The notes under the pieces were generated by a model. It did no database searches, had not been told where the DNA came from, and worked only from the letters and a program-made list of their open reading frames with translations. A stretch of DNA of 32,203 nt from positions 1-32,203 of the forward strand of contig OMZT01000119.1 in the NCBI GenBank assembly GCA_900315615.1. The letters are read 5' to 3'. Source of the DNA: an uncultured Veillonellaceae bacterium (GTDB lineage Bacteria; Bacillota; Negativicutes; Selenomonadales; Selenomonadaceae). Of this stretch, positions 24,741-32,203 are shown one piece after another (position 1 is the stretch's first letter; each line of letters opens with the position of its first letter). A program made the translations under genes and the position numbers.

Positions 24741-25520
24741 TCAAAGGTAATACTCTGGCTCAGGCTGATTTCCTCCGAAATGCAGCGTTTTCAGAATCAG
24801 AGAGGTATAATGGAAAAAATCCTCTGAGCTGCGATCTCGAGGGCGAGACAGTTCTATGGGGATTGTCCTTATGACGCGTCCTGGGCGGGATGTCATGACG
24901 ACAACCGTATCCGAAAGATACACAGCCTCATCAACATCATGAGTAACCATGACCATCGTCATTTTCTCCTCCTGCCATATACGCTGCAGCTCATCCTGGA
25001 TATTCATCCTCGTAAAAGCATCCAACGCGCCTAATGGCTCATCGAGGAGAAGCACCTTCGGCTTGCCCGCAAGGGCACGCGCAAGCGACGCCCTCTGACA
25101 CATACCACCTGAAAGCTGATGTGGATAGGCATTCTCAAACTCTTCAAGTCCTACCATCTTCAAAAGTTCTGACACCTGGCTTTTCTGATCCTCATACAGT
25201 CCACGCGCTTTAAGCCCGAATGCGACGTTATCATATATCGACATCCACGGGAACAAGCTGTGATCCTGAAACATGAAGCCTCTGTCAGCGCCTGGACCTG
25301 ATATATTACTCCCATCAAGCAGGACATCTCCTGCCGTCTGCTCATCAAGGCCCGAAATGAGCCGGAGCAAAGTAGACTTGCCACATCCAGATGGACCAAT
25401 CAGCGAAACGAACGAGCCAGGCTTGATCTCCAGCGTAACATCCGATAAGGCATGTGTGGTCGATCCATCAACAGATGTGAAATTCTTGTCAATATGCGAA
25501 AGTACAATATCTCCTACCAT
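24741..25520 (-). CDS. Sulfonate/taurine-type ABC transporter ATPase
   Basis: The 259-residue nucleotide-binding protein powers import. It has Walker A GPSGCGKST near residue 42, Q-loop FMFQDHSLFPW, signature LSGGMCQRASLARAL, Walker B VLLLDEPLGALD and the switch His in MVTHDVDEA. This pattern, including SLFPWMS, is that of the SsuB/TauB group. The longest frame begins at 25559, but the ATG at 25520 follows GGAGGGAG and overlaps the permease stop by only 7 bp, so I set the start there. Confidence 0.93.
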   Translation of the reverse strand: MVGDIVLSHIDKNFTSVDGSTTHALSDVTLEIKPGSFVSLIGPSGCGKSTLLRLISGLDEQTAGDVLLDGSNISGPGADRGFMFQDHSLFPWMSIYDNVAFGLKARGLYEDQKSQVSELLKMVGLEEFENAYPHQLSGGMCQRASLARALAGKPKVLLLDEPLGALDAFTRMNIQDELQRIWQEEKMTMVMVTHDVDEAVYLSDTVVVMTSRPGRVIRTIPIELSRPRDRSSEDFFHYTSLILKTLHFGGNQPEPEYYL

Positions 25521-26527
25521 TTGATGACTCCCTCCTGCCAGCCAAGCACACGGGAACAAATCTTGAACATTCCTGTGATAATAAGATAAAAGCTTACTGC
25601 TATCATAATGAGTCCTGCGTATACATTAGAATACGCCATCATCTCTTTCTGCCAATTGATATACCATCCCAGGCCATATTTAGCACCGAGCATCTCTGCT
25701 GTCATAAGTGTAATGAAGGATGAGCATGTGCCATTGAACAAGCCGAGGAAGACATTCGGCATTGCTGCTGGTATGCCTACATGTATGATTTGGTAAAATC
25801 GACTAGCTCCAAGCGTAGATGCCGCTTCAAAGTAAGACTTCTTTATATTAGCGATTCCGCTGGCAGTAAGGACTGTCGTCGGGAACCATACCGCAAGTGC
25901 AATGAGGAATACGCTTCCTGATACGACCGATGGGAAAGCGACTAGCACCAAAGGTATCCATGCCGTCGACGGGATAGGACCGAGTCCCCTCACAAGTGGT
26001 GAAATCCAGTAACTTGCCGTCTTGCTGAAGCCGACCAGTACCCCTGTCAAGACACCGACAAGTGCACCGAAGAGCCACCCGAGGAGCAATAGCCTGTACG
26101 AGTATGCCACGCATGTCATCAGGTACACTGGATCCTCCGTAAAGACCGCTAATATACGATCAGGAGCTGGGAAGTACAGGACAGGGAGCACCGCCAGCTT
26201 TGCCGATAAGACATTATAGATATTGAAAAACAATACGGCACCAGCAATAAATGGAGCTGCGGCCGTCGCCGAACTACGCATCTTCTTATATGCCAGCATA
26301 AAAAGATAAACTCCAAGTACAGCCAGGAGCAGAAACGAGAACCACGGCTCCTCTACCACTTTCTGCTCATAGGAACGCGGCATGAGAATATCAAGTACCA
26401 CAGCCAGCATCACCGACAATATCGGCAGACATACTTTAGCAAATCCTCTTGAAAAAATATCCTGCTTCAGCGATGGCACTCTGCTGTCAAGCACACCATC
26501 AGCAGCTTCTATACTTGCATTAGTCAT
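25514..26527 (-). CDS. Sulfonate/taurine-type ABC transporter permease with N-terminal extension
   Basis: The 337-residue inner-membrane protein has the binding-protein-dependent permease domain in its C-terminal two thirds, with the EAA loop FEAASTLGASRFYQIIHVGIP and PSTAWIPLVL typical of SsuC/TauC. Usual SsuC proteins have about 250-275 residues; here the first 110 residues add about three hydrophobic segments (near 28-46, 60-78 and 90-110). An ATG at 26545 lies inside the operator, whereas the ATG at 26527 follows AAGGGGAGAGCTT, so I use it. It is the first gene of the operon, under the promoter at 26585. Confidence 0.9.
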   Translation of the reverse strand: MTNASIEAADGVLDSRVPSLKQDIFSRGFAKVCLPILSVMLAVVLDILMPRSYEQKVVEEPWFSFLLLAVLGVYLFMLAYKKMRSSATAAAPFIAGAVLFFNIYNVLSAKLAVLPVLYFPAPDRILAVFTEDPVYLMTCVAYSYRLLLLGWLFGALVGVLTGVLVGFSKTASYWISPLVRGLGPIPSTAWIPLVLVAFPSVVSGSVFLIALAVWFPTTVLTASGIANIKKSYFEAASTLGASRFYQIIHVGIPAAMPNVFLGLFNGTCSSFITLMTAEMLGAKYGLGWYINWQKEMMAYSNVYAGLIMIAVSFYLIITGMFKICSRVLGWQEGVIKW

Positions 26528-26541
26528 AAGCTCTCCCCTTT

Positions 26542-26570
26542 TCATATTAAAATGATATGTTTTATATAAT
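26542..26570 (-). promoter_or_regulatory. Downstream operator-like site of the transporter operon (site C)
   Basis: On the minus strand, ATTATATAAAACATAT, 7 nt, ATATGA. It shares 15 contiguous bases (ATATAAAACATATCA) with the cysK operator, with the same 7-nt centre. It lies about 8-35 nt after the predicted start site and just before the ribosome site. Confidence 0.7.
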
Positions 26571-26584
26571 TACGATTTAGGCTT

Positions 26585-26613
26585 ATTATAAAGGTTAATA
26601 AAAGCTTAGTCAA
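26585..26613 (-). promoter_or_regulatory. Promoter of the transporter operon
   Basis: TTGACT (26608-26613), a 17-bp spacer and TATAAT (26585-26590) on the minus strand, one base off full consensus. Transcription should start near 26578, giving a leader of about 50 nt containing site C. Confidence 0.92.
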
Positions 26614-26627
26614 GCTATTTTTATAAA

Positions 26628-26646
26628 ATATATAAGAAAAGTATGT
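26628..26646 (-). promoter_or_regulatory. Upstream operator-like site of the transporter operon (site D)
   Basis: On the minus strand, ACATAC-TTTTCTT-ATATAT, 14 bp upstream of the -35 box. It begins with the same 11 bases as the upstream cysK site at 21379-21397. The arrangement of one site upstream and one downstream repeats that of cysK. Confidence 0.6.
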
Positions 26647-26654
26647 TTTGCTAT

Positions 26655-26701
26655 AAAAAACAAAGCCCTGAATCAACATCAATGATTCTAGGGCTTTGTT
26701 T
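26655..26701 (-). terminator. Intrinsic terminator after the FMN-dependent enzyme
   Basis: Stem 26658-26675 with 26683-26701, 18 bp with one bulged T, followed on the minus strand by six T's. It lies 20 bp after the stop of the FMN enzyme gene and isolates it from the transporter promoter. Confidence 0.92.
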
Positions 26702-26720
26702 ATACCTATATGGTTTCTAC

Positions 26721-27755
26721 TCAGGATAGATATCTAGATGACGGATGGAACAGGTTCCTCTTCGATATTGCTTTGAGTGATGACACACCGCACATCTTCA
26801 TCGTATCTGTCAACTCATTCATCAGCTTCTCTGTATAAAGCCGTACGCCTTCATCTGCACCACCATATATGGCAGTCACATACGGCCTTGCAATCAATAC
26901 AGCATCTGCCCCCAGTGCCAGGGCCTTGAAGATATCTATACCGCTCCTGATACCACCATCTACGAGTATCATCATGCTGCCTGCAACTGCATCTGCTATG
27001 CTCTCAAGGACTTCTGCAGTAGATGGGCACTGATCAAGCACACGCCCACCGTGGTTGCTTACGACTATCGCTGATGCCCCTGCCTCTTTGGCGAGGAGAG
27101 CACCCTCAGGCGTCATAATACCTTTTATGATATACGGCTTTCCTGCAGCCTCAATCATTTCGTGCAATTCCTCTACCGTCTTTGAGCCTGCCGGCGGATC
27201 GAGGTTCTGAAGGAAAGGCAGCCCTGCAGCATCGATATCGGTCGCAACAGCAAAGGATTTCGATGACTTTACAAGAGCAAATTTCTCCTTCAGTGTATTG
27301 ATGTCCCAAGGCTTCACCGTCGGTACACCGCGTCCACCAGCTTCTTCTATAGCACTGCAGGCCGCCTTCATAACATCCGGATTCGTTCCGTCGCCTGTGA
27401 ATGCAAGGATACCAGCATCTGCAGCCGCACGCACCAATATCCTGTTATATTCAAGATCTGTGTACTTATCACCATAATGAAGCTTCATCGCCCCAACAGG
27501 TCCCACCATGATGGGTGCCTTCAGCTTCTGCCCGAAGAAATCAAATGATATATCCGGTGTCACATTCGGCGAAATAGTATTCATATTGATCCTTATACGC
27601 TTCCATGCCTCGTAGTTACGGATAGCCACATCCCCAACGCCTTTTGCGCCAGGTCCTGGGATATGGTTTCCGCATGTCCTTCCATTACAGATAGGACATG
27701 CCTTACACGGTCCGCTACATGTACGTGCTTCCACCAGCACTTCCTGATACGTCAT
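26721..27755 (-). CDS. FMN-dependent alpha-hydroxyacid oxidase/dehydrogenase with Cys-rich N-terminus
   Basis: The 344-residue protein is a TIM-barrel enzyme of the lactate oxidase/LldD/glycolate oxidase family, which oxidises 2-hydroxyacids with FMN. VVSNHGGRVLDQ holds the catalytic His235 and substrate-binding Arg238; VDGGIRSGIDIFKALALGAD is the FMN phosphate region. Before the barrel lies a Cys cluster at 13, 17, 20, 23 and 28 (TCSGPCKACPICNGRTCG) that classic lactate oxidases lack and which could bind an Fe-S cluster or zinc. From memory this variant occurs in other anaerobes, where an oxygen-using oxidase makes little sense. ATG follows GGGGGAG. It is monocistronic with its own terminator. 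Confidence 0.85.
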   Translation of the reverse strand: MTYQEVLVEARTCSGPCKACPICNGRTCGNHIPGPGAKGVGDVAIRNYEAWKRIRINMNTISPNVTPDISFDFFGQKLKAPIMVGPVGAMKLHYGDKYTDLEYNRILVRAAADAGILAFTGDGTNPDVMKAACSAIEEAGGRGVPTVKPWDINTLKEKFALVKSSKSFAVATDIDAAGLPFLQNLDPPAGSKTVEELHEMIEAAGKPYIIKGIMTPEGALLAKEAGASAIVVSNHGGRVLDQCPSTAEVLESIADAVAGSMMILVDGGIRSGIDIFKALALGADAVLIARPYVTAIYGGADEGVRLYTEKLMNELTDTMKMCGVSSLKAISKRNLFHPSSRYLS

Positions 27756-27800
27756 TCGATCTCCCCCTTATGTAAATAATAGCAAAACCTCACTACAAAG

Positions 27801-27809
27801 ATTATATCA
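27801..27809 (-). promoter_or_regulatory. Extended -10 promoter of the FMN enzyme gene
   Basis: TGATATAAT on the minus strand combines a perfect TATAAT with the TGn extension; no good -35 box is visible 15-19 bp upstream. It would give a leader of about 40 nt. No copy of the sulfur operator is seen here. Confidence 0.5.
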
Positions 27810-27874
27810 CATTGACGATATATCTGCGTCGCCTGACCGTATATAGCCAGAAAAGTATATGGACATCAAAATGA

Positions 27875-29896
27875 TCATCTGTATGTCACGAGAAGCTCAG
27901 GATGCCTCAGTACCCAGCCGGTAAGCTCAGCAAGTGCATTACGCTCATCCCGGTATTTCTCTATGTCATTTTCCATCGGCACTGGGTCTAATGACGGCGC
28001 CAGCTGCTGCGCCGACCTTGTCCCATAATCTCCTATGCGTTCGTCATCCATCCAGCAGTACGGTGTCACTACATGATCTATATGCTCCGTCAGTGGCCTA
28101 GATATAGACAGATATTCAAATCCCTCAGGCGCAATAAGCTCCATAACCGTCGGCATGATAGCCATATGGCTGGCAAGGTCATTATGTGCAAGCATATCCC
28201 ATGTGAGATCTCTATGATACAACGCAAACGACGGCATACGCAGCTCTCTGAGTGTTGCTTCATCACGTGGGATCACCCCATGTCCATATGGCGGCAATCC
28301 CCCAGCATGATCTCCCGTAACGATAATAAGGCTGTCAGGATATGCCTCCATCATTCTCTCTGCAAAGTGTATCAATGACTGATCAGCATACCATATCCCT
28401 CCAAGCTGCCTGTACGCTATGCCTCTGAGGTTTCTGACCTCATCAGGGGCATCTGCTAATATGCGCTCAGCATCGAATCCAAGCTCCTCCATAGGCATCC
28501 TGTACGGTCCGTGATTAGATGTCGTATACAAGAAATGTAACACCGGCTGCCCATCATCGCTTTGCTTTATAAGGCGTTCAGCATTTTGCAAGAAGATATG
28601 ATCATAAACGCCAAGCCATGTACGCGGTGCATCATCAGGGCATATGTCTGATCCGCCATGGCAGTCATCAAAACCGATAGCAGGAATGAAATGCTCAAGG
28701 CTGCCCCAGTTCAATCCACCGCCATACCAGAACACGCTACGATACCCTAACCGCCGCATTTGTACAGGCAGTGAAGTAGGTATTCCCGCCTTCCAGAAAT
28801 ACACATTCTCATTAAGCTCCATATTGTCATCATATATCCCTGCAATCTGGCTTACAAGAGAGGGTTGTGATATAGGTCCTGCAGGTAAGCAGTTATTTAT
28901 AGAAACGACACCGCTATGCTGCCTGAACTTCACCGATGCCTCCATGAGGTTAAGCCTTGTCCACCCCGGGTCTAGCAACGCCTGCGTATGGCTCTCGCCA
29001 AGGAGCCAGAATATATGCGATGGCTTCTTTATCCGATTACCGCTGGTCTTATGCAAAACATGATTCCACGGCTTTTCATCAGTCTTTATCACCTTTCCCA
29101 TGAGTGGCTTCAGTATCCTTGCCGACTCCACATCATCATGTGAAAGCATCTCATTCATAGGATGCTTGAACACGTTCTCAAGGGCAATGAGATCATCAAT
29201 GACAGCCTTGCAGAGGAACTGATCATCCTTTACTACACGAGGAACCTCATCCCATTCTGGCTTCTTACGATGACGGAATGTCCCACCATAACGCAGCCAG
29301 TAAAAGAAAGCCACTGATACGATAAACATGGATGCTCCAATCGCGTATCTTAGCACCTCTTGCTCAGGCAACGCTATAGCTATAACAGGCGTACTCAGCA
29401 CAAATTTAGCTGACAGCCAGCATACGGCGGCATATGGAACATATCCGATGATGATCCATATACCATGATTCTGATGGAAGAATATATCCACGAAATTCAT
29501 CTTATCTGCATTTTTGCCAAGTCTCAAAGTCTGATTGAATGTATCATGAAAATGATAGAAAAAAATCATCTTTCCCATGAAGGTGGTGTATAGCACCATA
29601 AGCCAAGCTGTAACAATCAATGCACGTATGCTATCTCCAGCCATGAAATATACCGGTAGGAATGCCCCCGGTACACTCACAAGCAATAGGCATGCAAGAT
29701 ATACATATGCATTCCAATCCATCCCCCACCAAAAACCATAGCGAAAGCATTCTGCCCACTTTAGCCAATGGCCTGCTGGAGACTTTTCAGTGCCATATAT
29801 CAATATAAATGCTAATCTAAATAATGCGCACATGATTGGCGCAAAAAGCACCAACTTCAAATCCTGCTGCACGCCAGCAAAGAACACAGAAACCAT
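27875..29896 (-). CDS. LtaS-like membrane sulfatase-fold phosphotransferase
   Basis: The 673-residue protein has about five membrane spans in its first 205 residues, then a large extracytoplasmic domain of the alkaline-phosphatase/sulfatase fold. Metal-site motifs seen are LLGESHTQ (Glu near 301), TTSNHGPY (His462) and VTGDHAGG (Asp529, His530). Where LtaS has its nucleophile Thr in a GKTSDSEF-like motif, this protein has AGPISQPSLV, with Ser343 as possible nucleophile. Such enzymes transfer phosphoglycerol or phosphoethanolamine. Beside two glycosyltransferase genes in a probable LPS-bearing cell, modification of surface or periplasmic glycan is more likely than lipoteichoic acid synthesis. 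The ATG at 29896 follows AAGGA; an in-frame TTG lies 6 bp upstream. Confidence 0.82.
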   Translation of the reverse strand: MVSVFFAGVQQDLKLVLFAPIMCALFRLAFILIYGTEKSPAGHWLKWAECFRYGFWWGMDWNAYVYLACLLLVSVPGAFLPVYFMAGDSIRALIVTAWLMVLYTTFMGKMIFFYHFHDTFNQTLRLGKNADKMNFVDIFFHQNHGIWIIIGYVPYAAVCWLSAKFVLSTPVIAIALPEQEVLRYAIGASMFIVSVAFFYWLRYGGTFRHRKKPEWDEVPRVVKDDQFLCKAVIDDLIALENVFKHPMNEMLSHDDVESARILKPLMGKVIKTDEKPWNHVLHKTSGNRIKKPSHIFWLLGESHTQALLDPGWTRLNLMEASVKFRQHSGVVSINNCLPAGPISQPSLVSQIAGIYDDNMELNENVYFWKAGIPTSLPVQMRRLGYRSVFWYGGGLNWGSLEHFIPAIGFDDCHGGSDICPDDAPRTWLGVYDHIFLQNAERLIKQSDDGQPVLHFLYTTSNHGPYRMPMEELGFDAERILADAPDEVRNLRGIAYRQLGGIWYADQSLIHFAERMMEAYPDSLIIVTGDHAGGLPPYGHGVIPRDEATLRELRMPSFALYHRDLTWDMLAHNDLASHMAIMPTVMELIAPEGFEYLSISRPLTEHIDHVVTPYCWMDDERIGDYGTRSAQQLAPSLDPVPMENDIEKYRDERNALAELTGWVLRHPELLVTYR

Positions 29897-29979
29897 ATAC
29901 AAGCTTCCTTTCTGTATAATGGTTCATCTATTACCATTTTCACAGCGTACAAAGCTGCCTTCCTAACCAATTGGCAGTC

Positions 29980-30018
29980 AAAGTCCAATAGAACCCGGTA
30001 TCTATTTCAGTGGACTTT
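29980..30018. terminator. Imperfect hairpin downstream of the GT90 gene
   Basis: An outer 8-bp stem (29980-29987 with 30011-30018) and an inner 6-bp stem (AATAGA/TCTATT) form a hairpin about 70 bp after the GT90 stop. There is no U-run on the minus strand, so its role as terminator is doubtful. Confidence 0.35.
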
Positions 30019-30087
30019 TATATCATACACCTTTATATAAAACATGCACCTACACTTCAAAACGCGAGTATTATGCATGACCGGTTA

Positions 30088-31014
30088 TCACAGCTTCTTG
30101 AGTCCATACCTTAAGACCTGCTTTATAAAATAATCTTTGGCAAAAGCCTTAGAACCATACGTAGCTGCAAACTGATCACAGCCACTGACGATTTTTCTAT
30201 ATAATGCATCATCACTTTCAAGCAATTTTATCTTATCGACTAGATCAGACATGTCCTCCTTTACAAAGACGCAGTTTTCCATATCCTTTAGATACGGGAA
30301 GGAAAAATCTTTTGGTTCCCTTTTAGCAATAAACACAACGCGATGCATATGCAAAAAAATTTTCAGTCGGGCACTCCATCCGTTTCCCTGCACATCAACT
30401 AAATATTTATATTTAGTATGATCCTCCAAGGAGACAAATTTGTCCGATTTTAGTTTTTCCTTCTTTTTCCCTCTTTTTTCTTCATTCCAATGCATTGATA
30501 TGGCGGAGATATATTGAGGATACTGTGCCCCAAGTTCACAAAGGATTGCTCTGGTGGGATGTGTTGCAGTATTTCCTATCCAAAAGCATCTATTATCTAT
30601 CCAGCCTTCGCTCCCTGCTTTCTCACATTTAGCGATTGTTTCATCCCAGGACCGGATTCCGACCTCTGGCCATGAATCATAAAGATAATCTGGTATGGGA
30701 ACAACATGTGGATATTCATCTGCAATTTCCGAATAAGCAAAAACCATTGGTTCTTTTAATAATCGGCGTCCCCTATCTGCATCTTGAACCTTGTCATCCG
30801 AATAAAAATAGAAATCTATCTCTTTGCCCTGTAACTCATCTGCATGTTCTTTGAAAGCCTCTTTCATAAAGGATATCGTTGCTGGTATGCGCGTCTGAAA
30901 TGTATATGAATATTTATATTTCAAATCAGGGAATACCCCATATACATGGCAAAAAGCCGGTATGACTTTCAGTTTATGTGTATATAGAAACTTTTTATAG
31001 AAATCTATCTTCAT
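30088..31014 (-). CDS. Glycosyltransferase family 90 (CAP10/LpsA-like)
   Basis: The 308-residue protein has the CAP10/GT90 core near residues 200-240: KYKYLVDVQGNGWSARLKIF, followed by VVFIAKREPKDF. The middle carries CFWIGNTATHPTRAIL, equivalent to the family's donor-site region. GT90 enzymes transfer glucose or xylose; bacterial members include LpsA-type lipopolysaccharide glycosyltransferases. No membrane span is seen, so it probably works on the cytoplasmic side of the inner membrane. It starts 34 bp after the DUF4422 gene and is likely in one transcript with it. Sugar and acceptor are not predictable. Confidence 0.85.
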   Translation of the reverse strand: MKIDFYKKFLYTHKLKVIPAFCHVYGVFPDLKYKYSYTFQTRIPATISFMKEAFKEHADELQGKEIDFYFYSDDKVQDADRGRRLLKEPMVFAYSEIADEYPHVVPIPDYLYDSWPEVGIRSWDETIAKCEKAGSEGWIDNRCFWIGNTATHPTRAILCELGAQYPQYISAISMHWNEEKRGKKKEKLKSDKFVSLEDHTKYKYLVDVQGNGWSARLKIFLHMHRVVFIAKREPKDFSFPYLKDMENCVFVKEDMSDLVDKIKLLESDDALYRKIVSGCDQFAATYGSKAFAKDYFIKQVLRYGLKKL

Positions 31015-31048
31015 GATGATTATATGCCCCCGTATATCTCTGAATAGC

Positions 31049-31816
31049 CTAGTTTAGTATCTTTCTTAATGCATCCATCGCCCTATGCATGACGGCTTTT
31101 TCGTCGAAAATAATGATTTGTTCTTCCTTTACCCTGTACTCTTTCTTCTGGATCCATACGTTCAAAAGCCTTTCAGCCATGAAGCCATATATCCTCTTTT
31201 GGTAATCATCGTATGTCGTTAAATCCACACATTCTTCTAATGAAGCCAGAACCGAGAACAGCCATGCGCAATATTCATCATAATCTCGCTTCCTCATACA
31301 GAACATGTTGGTGAAATACGCGCTCTTCTGCTGCATGACCGTATCAAATGCGTCAAGGAACTCAGGAGTCTGCTCTTCTATGATTCTCCTGACATGATCC
31401 ATATCCTCCCGGTGGTGCATACTGGCATACTGTTCATAAACGGTCTCTGTTAGCTCCATCTTTTTGGGAAGGATAACATCTGCCTCTTTTAGATCATCCC
31501 TGAAATCACGTTCTTTGAATATATGAAGCGGTAGTCCAACGATATCCTTTACGAAGTATCTCCTGTAATGACATAGCCCGATATAATCGCATGACAGGTT
31601 CTTCCATGCCCAGTACATGGCTGTCAGTTCGCAGTAATATGGATTCTTATCCGATATATGATCTCCTGTGTTATCACTCGCATACTGTTTTCCCCATTCG
31701 GTTTCATGTATGCGGCTTCCAACGCAGACTGGATAATAGACGCTGTCCTTAGGAACCCAATGCGGTTTATGTACGGCTATCAATATCTTAAAATCATTGC
31801 CCTGTCCGTCACTCAA
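31049..31816 (-). CDS. DUF4422 glycosyltransferase-like protein
   Basis: The 255-residue protein fits the DUF4422 family, found in capsule, exopolysaccharide and LPS loci and usually annotated as glycosyltransferase. Typical segments are ILIAVHKPHWVP at the start, NPYYCELTAMYWAWKN near 60 and IGLCHYRRYF near 80, then FTNMFCMRKRDYDEYCAWLF near 170. The start appears to be TTG at 31816, with AGGGGG 9 nt upstream; no ATG fits. No membrane segment is seen. With the GT90 gene it suggests assembly of a surface oligosaccharide. Confidence 0.82.
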   Translation of the reverse strand: MSDGQGNDFKILIAVHKPHWVPKDSVYYPVCVGSRIHETEWGKQYASDNTGDHISDKNPYYCELTAMYWAWKNLSCDYIGLCHYRRYFVKDIVGLPLHIFKERDFRDDLKEADVILPKKMELTETVYEQYASMHHREDMDHVRRIIEEQTPEFLDAFDTVMQQKSAYFTNMFCMRKRDYDEYCAWLFSVLASLEECVDLTTYDDYQKRIYGFMAERLLNVWIQKKEYRVKEEQIIIFDEKAVMHRAMDALRKILN

Positions 31817-31862
31817 TGCCTATGTCCCCCTCATATACCGTTCATTCTACATATTACACGAC

Positions 31863-31891
31863 TTGCATTCAATGATATTTTATTATATCTT
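31863..31891 (+). promoter_or_regulatory. Possible promoter of the partial plus-strand gene
   Basis: TTGCAT (31863-31868) and TATCTT (31886-31891) with a 17-bp spacer lie in an AT-rich divergent spacer between the DUF4422 gene and the plus-strand gene. The match is moderate, and other -10-like hexamers overlap it. Confidence 0.35.
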
Positions 31892-31930
31892 TATATTAAA
31901 TCGGTTTGTATACATAAAAGGAGTCTTTCT

Positions 31931-32203
31931 ATGCTTTCTATAAACAACCATCGCATCTTAATCATCGGCTGGCCCATGCGCCCTCCCCAGGCGTGGCTCT
32001 CAGAGTATCCGTCAGTTACAGCAGAGCGCATATATCAAGAGGATCTTCCCAGGCGAGAAAAGCATTTGAAGGATTTGTCCTTTCATATGCCAAAGGCATT
32101 GCAATTCTCAGATGCTGTGACTCCCAGTACCTGGTACGGCAAATGGAAGGCGGATATCGCATCATATGATACAGTCATCCTCATAGATGAGGTACGCGGC
32201 AAA
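31931..32203 (+). CDS. Partial gene running off the right edge; unknown, perhaps a surface-glycan protein
   Basis: An open frame of 91 codons starts at an ATG 7 nt after AAGGAG and continues to the window end without a stop. The visible part has no signal peptide: it starts MLSINNHRILIIGWPMRPPQ, a beta-strand-like segment, and later has DIASYDTVILIDEVRGK. A strand followed by an acidic loop of this kind occurs in nucleotide-sugar-binding folds, but that is too little to assign a family. It is divergent from the DUF4422/GT90 pair and may belong to the same polysaccharide locus. Confidence 0.65.
   Translation, partial: MLSINNHRILIIGWPMRPPQAWLSEYPSVTAERIYQEDLPRREKHLKDLSFHMPKALQFSDAVTPSTWYGKWKADIASYDTVILIDEVRGK

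Noticed and set aside
26528-26545. Upstream ATG of the permease gene at 26545
   Set aside because: It lies inside operator site C and lacks a ribosome site; the ATG at 26527 has a good one.
1-32203. CRISPR arrays, tRNA or rRNA genes, insertion sequences, prophage
   Set aside because: No regularly spaced repeats, no tRNA-like T-loop with matching arms, no transposase or integrase, and no long flanking repeats were found by eye.

Overview
The window looks like the chromosome of a diderm Firmicute of the Negativicutes (Selenomonadaceae-like). This is inferred from the sequence alone. The reasons are the Gram-positive-type rimP-nusA-ylxR-ylxQ-infB-rbfA order, miaA next to hfq, good Shine-Dalgarno sites with frequent GTG/TTG starts, and glycosyltransferases of the kind used for lipopolysaccharide. 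Nearly all genes lie on the minus strand; only cysK and a partial gene at the right edge are on the plus strand. I saw no tRNA, rRNA, CRISPR array, insertion sequence or prophage.

Layout by region. (1) 12811 down to about 139: a long minus-strand series that starts at a near-consensus promoter, with rimP, nusA, rnpM (ylxR), ylxQ, infB, rbfA, nrnA, truB and ribF. It continues without an obvious terminator into an unusual 705-residue protein with a cyclic-nucleotide-binding fold, an L-2-hydroxyacid dehydrogenase, an FlK-like thioesterase and an orphan ABC-2 permease, and ends at a perfect 18-bp hairpin. (2) 12886-14981: nfeD, floA and a small membrane-anchored protein. (3) 15057-16277: rpsU-yqeY and a HIT protein, each with its own promoter. 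(4) 16333-21313: UPF0173 hydrolase, miaA, hfq, prmA, rsmE and mtaB, a translation and tRNA-modification operon. (5) 21379-26646: a sulfur island with cysK on plus, and on minus an SsuABC/TauABC-type transporter followed by a DUF1847 gene broken by an in-frame TGA. (6) 26655-27755: a Cys-rich FMN-dependent 2-hydroxyacid oxidase-like enzyme. (7) 27875-32203: an LtaS-like membrane phosphotransferase, a family-90 glycosyltransferase, a DUF4422 glycosyltransferase and a divergent partial gene, which together look like a surface-polysaccharide locus.

The most interesting signals are regulatory and decoding-related. The cysK promoter and the transporter promoter, 5 kb apart and on opposite strands, each carry two copies of one operator-like palindrome (ACATAY-N7-ATATRW), one upstream of -35 and one downstream of or overlapping -10. 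In cysK the second copy expands to a perfect 17-bp inverted repeat over the -10 box. This points to one sulfur regulator acting on both. In the same island, the DUF1847 gene stays fully open on both sides of a single in-frame TGA at codon 107, just after a Cys-Cys-Lys motif, so either selenocysteine/readthrough or a fresh nonsense mutation is possible. The 705-residue protein with no recognised function beyond its N-terminus, and the small gene attached to nfeD-floA, are the best candidates for undescribed components.
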